Source: Tenacibaculum adriaticum (GTDB lineage Bacteria; Bacteroidota; Bacteroidia; Flavobacteriales; Flavobacteriaceae). From it: a stretch of 64,000 nucleotides of DNA. The position numbers and the translations under genes are program-made. The stretch lies in assembly GCF_008124875.1 (NCBI RefSeq), contig NZ_VNIA01000001.1, positions 448,627-512,626 of the forward strand. Reading direction: 5' to 3'. Position 1 is the stretch's first letter, and every line of letters starts with the position of its first letter. Shown here piece after piece: positions 53,428-61,898 of this stretch. A model generated the notes under the pieces. It was given only the letters and a program-made list of their open reading frames with translations, did not search any database and was not told the origin of the DNA.

Positions 53428-53432
53428 TTTTC

Positions 53433-54353
53433 ATGAGTTTAGCCAACTATATTAATGATTTACTATACAGATATGATTGTGTAATTGTACCCAATTTTGG
53501 AGGTTTTGTAACCAATAAAATTAGTGCAGTTGTAAATAACCACACACATACATTTCATCCACCAACAAAACAATTAAGTTTTAATATTCATTTAAAGCAT
53601 AATGACGGTTTATTGGCAAATTATATTGCTTCTGTAGAAAATATTTCATTTGAAAGAGCGAATGATGTTATTGTTTCATCAGTTTTAAAGTGGCAAACAG
53701 AATTACAATCAAAATCAATTGAAATAGCATCTGTAGGTAGATTATCTTTAAATGATGAAAAACAATTGATTTTTGAACCGAATACAACTACAAATTTCCT
53801 GTCTGAATCATTCGGTTTTTCTACGGTTAAATCTCCTGTTATAGAAAGATTTAAACAAGAAGTAAAACCATTAATTCCTGTTCAAGAGACTTCTAATGAA
53901 GAGGCAAAAAAGGGAATTCCTGCTTTTGTAAAATATGCTGCGACTGCTGCTATTTTACTTACGGTTGGTACTTTCAGTTTTAATCAATACAATCAAATAC
54001 AACAGCAAAAAGAGTTTGCAAAACAACAGGAACAAGTGGAGCAAAAAATTCAATCTGCAACGTTTGTAATAGATAATCCATTACCAACCATCAATTTAAA
54101 TTTTGATAAAGTTAATCCAAAAGAGTTTCATGTTATTGCTGGTGCTTTTCAATTAACTGAAAATGCTACTAAAAAAGTAAATCAGTTAAAAGAAAAAGGA
54201 TATAATGCTCGTATTTTAGGTTTAAATGAATGGGGTTTAATCCAGGTTTCTTTTGAAAGCTTTGAAAAAAGACAAGAAGCTAAAACCGCTTTACGTACAA
54301 TTAAAAACAGTGGTTCTGAAGATGCTTGGCTGTTGATTAAAAAGTTCGACTAA
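53433..54353 (+). CDS. HU-CCDC81-like and SPOR domain membrane protein
   Basis: 306 aa from MSLANYINDLLYRYDCVIVP. Residues 1-115 are the HU/CCDC81-like domain typical of Bacteroidetes (NFGGFVTNKISAVVNNHTHT, PPTKQLSFNIHLKHNDGLLA). One membrane helix (AATAAILLTVGTFSFNQY, about 170-187) is followed by a Gln/Glu-rich coiled segment. The C-terminal SPOR domain (FHVIAGAFQLTENATKKVNQ ... GLIQVSFESFEKRQEAKTAL, about 233-305) binds denuded peptidoglycan at division sites. A division-linked envelope protein is inferred. The start is fixed by the promoter, which lies inside the longer frame. Confidence 0.88.
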   Translation: MSLANYINDLLYRYDCVIVPNFGGFVTNKISAVVNNHTHTFHPPTKQLSFNIHLKHNDGLLANYIASVENISFERANDVIVSSVLKWQTELQSKSIEIASVGRLSLNDEKQLIFEPNTTTNFLSESFGFSTVKSPVIERFKQEVKPLIPVQETSNEEAKKGIPAFVKYAATAAILLTVGTFSFNQYNQIQQQKEFAKQQEQVEQKIQSATFVIDNPLPTINLNFDKVNPKEFHVIAGAFQLTENATKKVNQLKEKGYNARILGLNEWGLIQVSFESFEKRQEAKTALRTIKNSGSEDAWLLIKKFD

Positions 54354-54403
54354 TTCTATTTTTTAAATTCTATTTAGAAGATCACTTTTTATAAGTGATT
54401 ATA

Positions 54404-54411
54404 TATCTTTG
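54404..54411 (+). promoter_or_regulatory. -7 element (TATCTTTG) of the thioesterase gene
   Basis: TATCTTTG matches TAnnTTTG and contains the TTG at 54409 from which a longer frame could be read. The ATG at 54427, 15 bases past it, is the likely start. A hairpin (ATCACTT/AAGTGAT, 54381-54399) precedes it and may end the previous gene. Confidence 0.55.
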
Positions 54412-54426
54412 CGCAAAATTTTACTG

Positions 54427-54939
54427 ATGAAAGCAAAAACACCTAGAGAATCACTAACTGTACTAACCGACCTCGTTTTACCTGGTGAAACAAACTTTTT
54501 AGATAACCTTTTTGGAGGAGAATTGCTAGCTAGAATGGATAGAGCCTGTAGTATTGCGGCAAGACGTCACTCTAGAAGAACCGTGGTAACAGCATCTGTA
54601 AATCATGTTGCATTTTCAAAGTCTGTTCCTGTAGGAAGTGTAGTTACTGTAGAAGCGAAGGTTTCCCGAGCTTTTAAATCGTCTATGGAGATTTATGTAG
54701 ATGTTTGGATAGAAGACCGTCAATCGGGTGAAAAAACAATGGTAAACGAAGGTATTTATACGTTTGTCGCTGTAGATGAAACAGGGAAACCAGTTCCGGT
54801 TCCGCCTATTGAAGCAGAAACAGCACTTGAAAAGCAACGTTTTGATGGAGCCTTAAGAAGAAAACAACTTAGTTTAGTTTTAGCGGGAAGAATGAAGCCA
54901 AATGAAGCTACAGAGCTAAAAGCGTTGTTTACAGAGTAG
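54427..54939 (+). CDS. Acyl-CoA thioesterase, hotdog fold (YciA/BACH-like)
   Basis: 170 aa from MKAKTPRESLTVLTDLVLPG. It hydrolyses acyl-CoA to free acid and CoA. The hotdog core has LPGETNFLDNLFGGELLARM, with the family Asn and Asp, then DRACSIAARRHSRRTVVTAS. The central helix is followed by the strand VDVWIEDRQSGEKTMVNEGI. The length fits the single-hotdog type that forms hexamers. It is a single gene between the HU-SPOR gene and the convergent AI-2E family gene, with only 3 bp between stops. Confidence 0.88.
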   Translation: MKAKTPRESLTVLTDLVLPGETNFLDNLFGGELLARMDRACSIAARRHSRRTVVTASVNHVAFSKSVPVGSVVTVEAKVSRAFKSSMEIYVDVWIEDRQSGEKTMVNEGIYTFVAVDETGKPVPVPPIEAETALEKQRFDGALRRKQLSLVLAGRMKPNEATELKALFTE

Positions 54940-54942
54940 TTT

Positions 54943-55986
54943 TTACAAAGACTCTTTTGTTTTATCAATCTCTCCACTTTCAGATAACATAATTGCTATG
55001 GGTAATGTTTTTTCAAATTGAGAAAAGACGATAATCATAATTACCGTTATAGGTACTGATAAAATCATGCCAGTAATTCCCCAAATTTTTCCCCAAATGG
55101 CAAGTGCTAGTATCGTAACTAACGGACTTAAATTTAAAGATTTTCCGAAGACACGTGGTTCAACAACATTACCAACGATTACTTGCACAGAACCGACAGC
55201 AATTAATACGATTATAAAAGGGGTAAACTCACCAAACTGTATTAAGCTAAATATAGCGGGAAATACAGTGGCTACTAACGATCCAATCGTTGGAATATAA
55301 TTCAAAAGGAATATTAAAAAAGCCCAAAAAGGCGCACTATCTACTCCAACTAATACTAAAACGATATAACTTAGAACACCCGTAAGTAAACTTACGTAGG
55401 TTTTTAAACGTAAGTAATTTGAAATAGAATATTCTACCTTCGTTAAGATAGCTTTCATACTACCATAGGCTTTTTCTGTAGAGAAAATTTTATGTAACTT
55501 TTTTATAAAGCTAGCTTCTTCTAAAAAGATAAACAATGCATAAATAACGATCATGAAAGTATCTCCCAGTAATCCGCTAATACCATTTGCAATATTCCCT
55601 AGAACAGACCCATAGTTAAAATCTCCAATAACAGATTTTACCGATGTGATAAAATCTGCATGAAAATAACCAGTTAAGCTATTAATAATTTTCTCAACAT
55701 TAGGTTCGTATTTACTATAAGATGTGGTAAGTTCTGTAATGCTGTTGGTAATAATTTCTGATACAAAACCAAAGGCTAAAACGATTAATGTAAATACTAA
55801 AATATTACTTAACCATTTCGGTATAAATTTTTTAGCAAAAGGTAAACGATAAATAGTCTTTCGTATTTCTCGAGTTAAAAACCAAAAAATTAACGCAAAA
55901 ATAAAAGGAATTAAAATTCCTTTACCAACAACCAGAACAACAATAATTGCTGTAGTTATGATAATAAAATTTGTAGCGTTTTTCAT
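54943..55986 (-). CDS. AI-2E family transporter (PerM-like)
   Basis: 347 aa with about seven to eight hydrophobic segments (NFIIITTAIIVVLVVGKGIL; WLSNILVFTLIVLAFGFVSE) and a family block (FLIFLLNYIPTIGSLVATVF; VVEPRVFGKSLNLSPLVTIL; GMILSVPITVIMIIVF). The AI-2E/PerM superfamily name comes from one member linked to autoinducer-2; most are of unknown or ion-antiport function, so quorum sensing is not implied. Its ATG overlaps the stop of the EnvC-like gene by one base. It is the last gene of the envelope operon. Confidence 0.87.
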   Translation of the reverse strand: MKNATNFIIITTAIIVVLVVGKGILIPFIFALIFWFLTREIRKTIYRLPFAKKFIPKWLSNILVFTLIVLAFGFVSEIITNSITELTTSYSKYEPNVEKIINSLTGYFHADFITSVKSVIGDFNYGSVLGNIANGISGLLGDTFMIVIYALFIFLEEASFIKKLHKIFSTEKAYGSMKAILTKVEYSISNYLRLKTYVSLLTGVLSYIVLVLVGVDSAPFWAFLIFLLNYIPTIGSLVATVFPAIFSLIQFGEFTPFIIVLIAVGSVQVIVGNVVEPRVFGKSLNLSPLVTILALAIWGKIWGITGMILSVPITVIMIIVFSQFEKTLPIAIMLSESGEIDKTKESL

Positions 55987-57197
55987 TATTTATCTTCTAT
56001 CCAATCTGAAGGATCTAAACGTTCTGTATTTTTAAATAACACAAAAACAAGGTCTGTTTTACCAGTAACTTTGTCGGTAAAAATTTTACCTAAAGTATCT
56101 CCTGTTTTAATTCCATCACCTTTATTTACATAGATGTCTTTAAGGTTATTGTAAGCAGTAATATAGCTACCATGTTGTACTAAAACTGCTTTTCTTCCTT
56201 TAGATAATAATTGAATAGCCAACACCTTACCATTAAAAACACTTTTGGCATTATCTCCTTTTTTACCACGAATATGTAACCCTGTACTATTGATATTAAT
56301 TCCTTTAAATGTTGGATGAGGTTGCACGCCAAATTTACGTGTAACCAATCCATTTACAGGCCACGGTAATTTTCCTTTATTCTGTTCAAAATTAGCTTTT
56401 AAAGATTTTTCTTCGGCATTTAGTAAAAGTTCATTTTTTTTAGCTTTTCCTTTTTTGGCTTTATTAGCTTTTGCAATTGCTTCACGAATAACTTTATCAA
56501 GTTTATTGGCAACTATTTTTTCTTCTTTAATTTTTTGTTGAAGCTGATTTTTATACTTTGTTTCTTGTTTTTTAATTTTAGAAACTATTTGTTCTTGGTC
56601 TTTTTTATCACCTTCAATATGATTTTTCTGCTTTTCTTCTTCAATAATTAACAGCTCTTTTGCCTTCTTTTTCTGAAAAAGAGAATCGTTAAACTTTTCA
56701 ATTAACTTTGTTTTAGCAACAATTTCTTCTCCTTGTTTTTTACGGTAGTCTTTGTATTGCTCCATATATTTAATTCGCTTGTAAGCTTGATAAAAGCTTT
56801 TAGAAGACAGTAAAAACATGGTTTTACTTTGTTGCGATTTACTTTTGTATGATTTAAAAACCATATCTGCGTAATCGGCTTTTAAATTGGTAAGTTCTAG
56901 ATTGTATTTATCGAGTTTTTTTTCATTTTCTTTAATCTCTTTAGATATTTCCTTAGTTTCTAATTCGATTGTTTCTATTAAACGTTCTCGAACCGTGATT
57001 TTTTGATTGATGTCCTTTAAATCATCTAGAGCATTACTTTTTTCTTTTGAGGTTTTAAAAAGTAAGGTGTTTACTTTTTCAATCTCTTTATTTAGTTTTT
57101 TCCTCTTTTTTTCGAGTTGTCTTCTACTTTGCCCAAAAGAAATGGTTACAGAAGCAAAAAAAAATAAAAAAGATATATAAAAAAGCTTGTTTCTCAT
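55986..57197 (-). CDS. EnvC-like murein hydrolase activator with degenerate LytM domain
   Basis: 403 aa. A signal peptide (MRNKLFYISFLFFFASVTIS) is followed by a long coiled coil (about 25-270; SRRQLEKKRKKLNKEIEKVN). A C-terminal M23/LytM-type domain follows (about 282-400; LPWPVNGLVTRKFGVQPHPT, KGININSTGLHIRGKKGDNA, AVLVQHGSYITAYNNLKDIY). Active M23 peptidases need the first H...D pair and an HxH. Here those positions read NINSTGL and YNN, so the zinc ligands are lost. This matches EnvC-type proteins that activate an amidase rather than cut peptidoglycan. The stop of DUF4292 overlaps its start by one base. Confidence 0.88.
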   Translation of the reverse strand: MRNKLFYISFLFFFASVTISFGQSRRQLEKKRKKLNKEIEKVNTLLFKTSKEKSNALDDLKDINQKITVRERLIETIELETKEISKEIKENEKKLDKYNLELTNLKADYADMVFKSYKSKSQQSKTMFLLSSKSFYQAYKRIKYMEQYKDYRKKQGEEIVAKTKLIEKFNDSLFQKKKAKELLIIEEEKQKNHIEGDKKDQEQIVSKIKKQETKYKNQLQQKIKEEKIVANKLDKVIREAIAKANKAKKGKAKKNELLLNAEEKSLKANFEQNKGKLPWPVNGLVTRKFGVQPHPTFKGININSTGLHIRGKKGDNAKSVFNGKVLAIQLLSKGRKAVLVQHGSYITAYNNLKDIYVNKGDGIKTGDTLGKIFTDKVTGKTDLVFVLFKNTERLDPSDWIEDK

Positions 57198-57967
57198 TAC
57201 AGTTTAATTTCTTTATATCCTGAAGGAATTTTATAGGGAATACTTACTTCTTCATCAAAAATAATAGAACGAACGCTAATATTAATATTTGTAAATTTAT
57301 TTTTTTCTTGCGCATTAATATTTATTCTTTCAGGAAAAGAAACATGATGCCTTTTTAAATACTTTGGATATGAAATATCTAATCGCTGTTTTTTAAACTC
57401 ATTAACCAACGATTGTTTATTTAACTTAAAATTAGAGGGATTAACCCAGTAAAAAAGATCAAATAAAACAGGCTGTTTTTTAGGGTGTAATTGATATGCT
57501 TTTTCTACAATTTCGACTTCATGTTTTTCTGATTTAACATCATATATAGCTTGCCCTAATAACAGGTTTTGCAGTTGCTGAAAATTAATATCCGTACCTA
57601 ACATTTTTTTCAACATAGAAAAATTTCCTTCAATATAATTTTTCTTATAAGGTGAGTAAAAGCTGACTTTTTCTGGGGTTATTTTTGCTTTGAAGACCGT
57701 AATGATTTTAGTTCCTTTTAACCAAATAACTTCGTCTTTTTTTATTTTCATTCTTACAGAAAAACCAAGATCTTCCTTAGAGTCTTTGTAATTCACTTTT
57801 AATTTAGCGTCAATTGTTTTTTTGTTAAAATTCTCAGCCACGTGTTTTTTTGCTACTTTTTTTGCTGATAATTCTTTAACAAAAGAAGTCTTACCACTTA
57901 TTGCTTTACTTGATTTACAAGAGCTAAAAACGATAAAAAAAACAAAAATATATTTAAAAATCTTCAT
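57197..57967 (-). CDS. DUF4292 lipoprotein
   Basis: 256 aa. The N-terminus (MKIFKYIFVFFIVFSSCKSS) is a lipoprotein signal with lipobox SSC, so the mature protein begins at about Cys17. The body matches the DUF4292 layout: DLGFSVRMKIKKDEVIWLKG, YSPYKKNYIEGNFSMLKKML, GTDINFQQLQNLLLGQAIYD. The LolA-like beta half-barrel pattern suggests it handles a lipid or lipoprotein. That is inference from fold type only. Its stop overlaps the EnvC-like start by 1 bp and it begins 1 bp after the TPR gene, so it is part of the operon. Confidence 0.83.
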   Translation of the reverse strand: MKIFKYIFVFFIVFSSCKSSKAISGKTSFVKELSAKKVAKKHVAENFNKKTIDAKLKVNYKDSKEDLGFSVRMKIKKDEVIWLKGTKIITVFKAKITPEKVSFYSPYKKNYIEGNFSMLKKMLGTDINFQQLQNLLLGQAIYDVKSEKHEVEIVEKAYQLHPKKQPVLFDLFYWVNPSNFKLNKQSLVNEFKKQRLDISYPKYLKRHHVSFPERININAQEKNKFTNINISVRSIIFDEEVSIPYKIPSGYKEIKL

Positions 57968-58957
57968 TTATAATTTTAATTTTTTTTGATATTTACTTAT
58001 GTTTTTATCATCGCCTAAACCTTTATAAGATTTAAGCAGTTCGGTATAAAAACGTTTTTCCATTTCTACATCATCAATTACAAAATCAATGCCGTTTTGC
58101 AAAGTTTCTATAGCTTTTTTAAAATCATTTTTTCGATTATGTGCTTTTCCATTCATTAAATAAACCAAAGGTTGTGCAGGAAATAAACGCATCCCTTCAT
58201 TACTGTATTGTTGTAATTCAGGATTATTTTCTTTATCAAATTGATTCAGTAAGTTTTTTAGAAAAACAAAAGACTTGTTTTTAAGAAACTGATCTTTTAA
58301 TGAGCTTTCAGTATTTTCTAGTACTACATTTTCTTGTTGAACAGGAGTTTTTTTAGTTTTAATTAAACGCTTATATATTCTTCGTAATCTCGAATTTAAC
58401 ATTTTAGCATCTGCTAATTCAGTCAATAGATTTTTAGCTGAATTTGTATCGTTATTTCGCAAATGTAAATAGACAATTTCTTGCTTTTTTTTCGGATATT
58501 TTTTAGCTATTTTTTCTTGAATTTTAATTGCTTTGCTATATTTTTTTTGTTTTTTATGAATTGTAACAAGATGTTCTAAAACCCAAAGATTTTCAGGGTC
58601 TGTTTTCAATGCTTGGTATCCATACTCTAACGCTTCCGGAATTTTATCTAATTGTAAGTAGTTCTTAGAAAGTTCAAACAAAACGGCTTTATTATTCGGA
58701 ATTATTAAATTACACTCTTCTAAATTTTCAATTGCCTTTTGATAATTTTCAATTGCTTTTTCGGTAATCGCATTAAAAAAATATTCTTGAAAATCTAAAT
58801 TCTTTTTTTCATTAATACTGCTTTGCAGAACAATACTATCTTGAGAAAAAACGGCATAAGACGAAAGAATCAAGACTAGAAATAATATGCTTGCCTTGAT
58901 TCTTGAGTTTAAACTTATTGTTTTTTGTTCTTTATATAAGTTCTGTGTAATCACCAA
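57968..58957 (-). CDS. Secreted tetratricopeptide repeat protein
   Basis: 329 aa by the longest frame, from a TTG at 58955-58957; a GTG at the next codon is an equal candidate. Its first 25 codons overlap the nucleotidyltransferase 3' end by 26 bp. A hydrophobic leader (ASILFLVLILSSYAVFSQ, about 23-40) is followed by TPR units: ENYQKAIENLEECNLIIPNN, AVLFELSKNYLQLDKIPEAL, EYGYQALKTDPENLWVLEHL, VTIHKKQKKYSKAIKIQEKI. A second group lies near 255-325. It probably acts as a periplasmic scaffold in the envelope operon. The exact start is uncertain. Confidence 0.82.
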   Translation of the reverse strand: MVITQNLYKEQKTISLNSRIKASILFLVLILSSYAVFSQDSIVLQSSINEKKNLDFQEYFFNAITEKAIENYQKAIENLEECNLIIPNNKAVLFELSKNYLQLDKIPEALEYGYQALKTDPENLWVLEHLVTIHKKQKKYSKAIKIQEKIAKKYPKKKQEIVYLHLRNNDTNSAKNLLTELADAKMLNSRLRRIYKRLIKTKKTPVQQENVVLENTESSLKDQFLKNKSFVFLKNLLNQFDKENNPELQQYSNEGMRLFPAQPLVYLMNGKAHNRKNDFKKAIETLQNGIDFVIDDVEMEKRFYTELLKSYKGLGDDKNISKYQKKLKL

Positions 58958-59948
58958 TGCTTACAGATGTATATTTTCCATTATATTTCGCATGATTCCC
59001 AATCATAGCATTATCTAAATTTGCGTTAGAAATTACAACATTTGTTTGAATTAAAGAGTTGGTAATTGTTGAATTTTCAACAACACTATTTTCTCCTATT
59101 GAAACAAACGGACCAATTTTGGTGTTTTTTAAGACTACGTTTTTACCAACAAAACAAGGTTGTATAATTTCAGAGTTTTGTAATACAACGTCGGCAGACA
59201 CTAAATTATTACCACTTGCATGTTCAAAGCCTAAAACTTGTTTGTTAGTATCTACTGTTGGGTCTTTTTTTCCACAATCCATCCAAGCATCAACTTTACC
59301 TGGTATAAATTGAGCACCTTGTTGTTTTAACGATTCCAACACATTGGTTAATTGATATTCACCATTTTCTTTTAAATTGTTATCTAACAAGTATTTAATC
59401 TCTTCACGAACCTTATCTCCATCCTTAAAATAGTATATGCCAATAATGGCTAAATCAGAAACAAAGTCTTTTGGTTTTTCAACAAAATCAGAAATAACAC
59501 CGTCTTTTAGTTTTACAACACCAAAAGCACTAGGATCTTCCACTTGTTTTACCCAAATTGCGCCATCTGCGTTTGCATCTAAGGTAAAATCTGCTTTAAA
59601 TAAAGTGTCGGCAAAAGCGACCACACAAGGACCGCTTAATGAATCTTTTGCACAATAAATAGCGTGTGCAGTTCCTAAAGCTTCTTCTTGAACATAAACA
59701 GATCCTTTTGCATTAAGAGCATCAGCAATTTTTAAAAGCTCTTCTTTGGTATTCTCAGGAAACCCTTTTGTTGTTGGGCCAATAATAAAAGCTATTTCAT
59801 CTATGGGTTGATTTACAACAGAGGTAATATCTTCAACCAAACGTTGTACAATTGGTTTTCCAGCAATAACAGTTAATGGTTTAGGTGTGGTAAGTGTATG
59901 TGGACGCAAACGCGATCCAATTCCTGCCATTGGCACTATAATTTTCAT
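58932..59948 (-). CDS. Sugar-phosphate nucleotidylyltransferase with left-handed beta-helix tail
   Basis: 338 aa. It begins MKIIVPMAGIGSRLRPHTLT with the nucleotide-binding GxGxRLRPhT-type loop. TPKPLTVIAGKPIVQRLVED carries the conserved Lys-Pro. ALGTAHAIYC and VVAFADTLF contribute the metal Asp region, and ADGAIWVKQVEDPSAFGVVK is the sugar-binding loop. The C-terminal part (about 255-330) has hexapeptide-like repeats (VVLQNSEIIQPCFVGKNVVL, KNTKIGPFVSIGENSVVENS), the left-handed beta-helix seen in many relatives. It makes an NDP-sugar, but which one cannot be told. It is the first gene of the envelope operon and overlaps the TPR gene. Confidence 0.87.
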   Translation of the reverse strand: MKIIVPMAGIGSRLRPHTLTTPKPLTVIAGKPIVQRLVEDITSVVNQPIDEIAFIIGPTTKGFPENTKEELLKIADALNAKGSVYVQEEALGTAHAIYCAKDSLSGPCVVAFADTLFKADFTLDANADGAIWVKQVEDPSAFGVVKLKDGVISDFVEKPKDFVSDLAIIGIYYFKDGDKVREEIKYLLDNNLKENGEYQLTNVLESLKQQGAQFIPGKVDAWMDCGKKDPTVDTNKQVLGFEHASGNNLVSADVVLQNSEIIQPCFVGKNVVLKNTKIGPFVSIGENSVVENSTITNSLIQTNVVISNANLDNAMIGNHAKYNGKYTSVSIGDYTELI

Positions 59949-60032
59949 GTTTTTTCTTTTCGTTTTAACGTTGCAATATACTACTAATTCATCGATATAA
60001 AAAGAGAGGAATTGATGTGTAAAGCAGTTAAA

Positions 60033-61691
60033 TTATATCCCTTTTGGGATAGAATCAATTAATTTTTTAGTATAACTTGTTTTCGGATTTTGATAAATAA
60101 TATCAGCATCATTAATTTCTTCTATTTTTCCTTTATTCATTACCATTAGTTGATCTGCCATGTATTTAACAACAGATAAATCATGTGAGATGAATATATA
60201 TGTGAATTTATATTCAGATTTAAGTTGATTTAACAAATTCAACACTTGAGCTTGTACAGAAACATCCAAAGCAGAAACAGATTCATCACAAATAATTAAT
60301 TTAGGCTGAAGAGCTATTGTGCGAGCAATTCCAATTCGTTGTCTTTGTCCGCCAGAAAATTCATGAGGATAACGATAAAAATGTTCAGGTTCTAATCCTA
60401 CTTTTTTAAGAAGTTTTAAAACATATTCTTTTCTTTCTTTCGAAGATGAAAATATATCGTGAACCTTCATCGGTTCCATTATAGCTTTCCCAACAGGGAT
60501 TCTCGGATTTAAAGAAGAAAAAGGATCTTGAAAAATAATCTGAATTTCTTTTCGTAAGTTTTTAAATTCAGATTTTGAAAGATGGGTAATCTCTTGTCCT
60601 TTGTATTTAATTTGTCCAGAAGTAGCCTTTTCTAGTTGTAAAATTGTACGTCCGAGAGTTGTTTTTCCACAGCCACTTTCACCAACTAATCCGAGAGTTT
60701 CTCCTTCATAAATTTTAAAAGAAACATCGTCAACAGCTTTAATTATATCTGGTTTGGTAAACCAACTTTCTTTAGAAAAAAATTCCTTCTTCAAATTGTA
60801 GACTTCTAATAATGGAGTTTGGTTATATATTTTTTGGTGAAATTTTGAGCGCTCTTCATCAGAATATATTGAATAATCAATTGTATTATTAATAAAATCA
60901 GTAACTGTGGGAAGTGTTTTTGAGCGGTTTTTTAAATTAGGTTTCGAATTAATAAGTGCTTTTGTATAATTTTCTTTAGGATTAAGAAATATTTCTTTTG
61001 CATTTCCTTGCTCAATAGCACTTCCTTTATACATTACCACAACCTCATCCGCAATCTCAGAAACCAATGCTAAATCATGTGTAATAAATAAAATACTTAG
61101 CCCATTTTCTTGTTGTAGTTCTTTAAGTAAATGAATAATTTCCTTTTGAACCGTTACATCTAATGCGGTTGTGGGTTCATCTGCAATTAACAATTTAGGT
61201 TTACATGCTATTGCCATAGCGATTATAACTCGTTGTTTTTGTCCACCACTAATTTGATGAGGATATGAAGAGTAAATCTGCTCAGGTCTTGGTAATTTTA
61301 CTTTCTCAAAAAGAGAAATTACTTCTGTTTGAATTTCTGAAGGAGACAAATTTGTATGTTGTTGTAAAATTTCAACAACTTGAAAGCCACAAGTTAAGGT
61401 TGGATTCAGAGAACTCATAGGTTCTTGAAAAATCATGGCAATTTCTTTACCTCTTATTTTTTGAAAATCTTTTTCAGAAAAGGATAATAATTTTTTTTTA
61501 TTAAAAATTATTTCTCCCTCAACTTTTGCTGCTTTTGGAAGCAATCCTAATATAGCCAAAGAAGTAACTGATTTTCCACTTCCACTTTCTCCCACAACAC
61601 CTAGTATATTATTGGGTTTTATTTCAAAAGAGATGTTATTTACAACCTTGTTTTCTGAAAATGAAATAGATATGTTTTTTGCGCTTACCAT
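60033..61691 (-). CDS. ABC transporter ATP-binding protein with two fused ATPase domains (peptide/nickel type)
   Basis: 552 aa. Two complete nucleotide-binding domains are joined, as in YejF or a DppD-DppF fusion. The first has Walker A GVVGESGSGKSVTSLAILGL (about 33-52), signature ISGGQKQRVIIAMAIA and Walker B KLLIADEPTTALDVTVQKEI. The second has GLVGESGCGKTTLGRTILQL (about 334), FSGGQRQRIGIARTIALQPK and KLIICDESVSALDVSVQAQV. The oligopeptide-type linker (YTKALINSKP) follows the first. No permease or binding-protein gene is adjacent. A single ATPase serving permeases encoded elsewhere is inferred. A -7 element (CAAAAATA) lies 10 bp upstream. Confidence 0.92.
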   Translation of the reverse strand: MVSAKNISISFSENKVVNNISFEIKPNNILGVVGESGSGKSVTSLAILGLLPKAAKVEGEIIFNKKKLLSFSEKDFQKIRGKEIAMIFQEPMSSLNPTLTCGFQVVEILQQHTNLSPSEIQTEVISLFEKVKLPRPEQIYSSYPHQISGGQKQRVIIAMAIACKPKLLIADEPTTALDVTVQKEIIHLLKELQQENGLSILFITHDLALVSEIADEVVVMYKGSAIEQGNAKEIFLNPKENYTKALINSKPNLKNRSKTLPTVTDFINNTIDYSIYSDEERSKFHQKIYNQTPLLEVYNLKKEFFSKESWFTKPDIIKAVDDVSFKIYEGETLGLVGESGCGKTTLGRTILQLEKATSGQIKYKGQEITHLSKSEFKNLRKEIQIIFQDPFSSLNPRIPVGKAIMEPMKVHDIFSSSKERKEYVLKLLKKVGLEPEHFYRYPHEFSGGQRQRIGIARTIALQPKLIICDESVSALDVSVQAQVLNLLNQLKSEYKFTYIFISHDLSVVKYMADQLMVMNKGKIEEINDADIIYQNPKTSYTKKLIDSIPKGI

Positions 61692-61701
61692 AATAGTTTT
61701 C

Positions 61702-61709
61702 CAAAAATA
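61702..61709 (-). promoter_or_regulatory. -7 element of the ABC gene (minus-strand TATTTTTG)
   Basis: CAAAAATA on the plus strand reads TATTTTTG on the minus strand. It is 10 bases before the ATG at 61691, so the leader would be very short. Confidence 0.45.
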
Positions 61710-61898
61710 AGGATTAATAAATTGCTATGAAATTTATAAGACAAGGATTAAAATGTTAAAATAATGTTTTTGTTTTGTTAATAAAATTATATATTTACCG
61801 TTATCTTAACAAAAAATTAAGAATTTTAACAAGATTTTCGCCTTAAATCCCCTGAAATATTAAGTTAAATTTAATATAAACTTAAACCCTTCGATTAA

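Noticed and set aside
54943..55986. Quorum-sensing AI-2 exporter
   Set aside because: The family name is historical, and nothing nearby (luxS, lsr) supports it.
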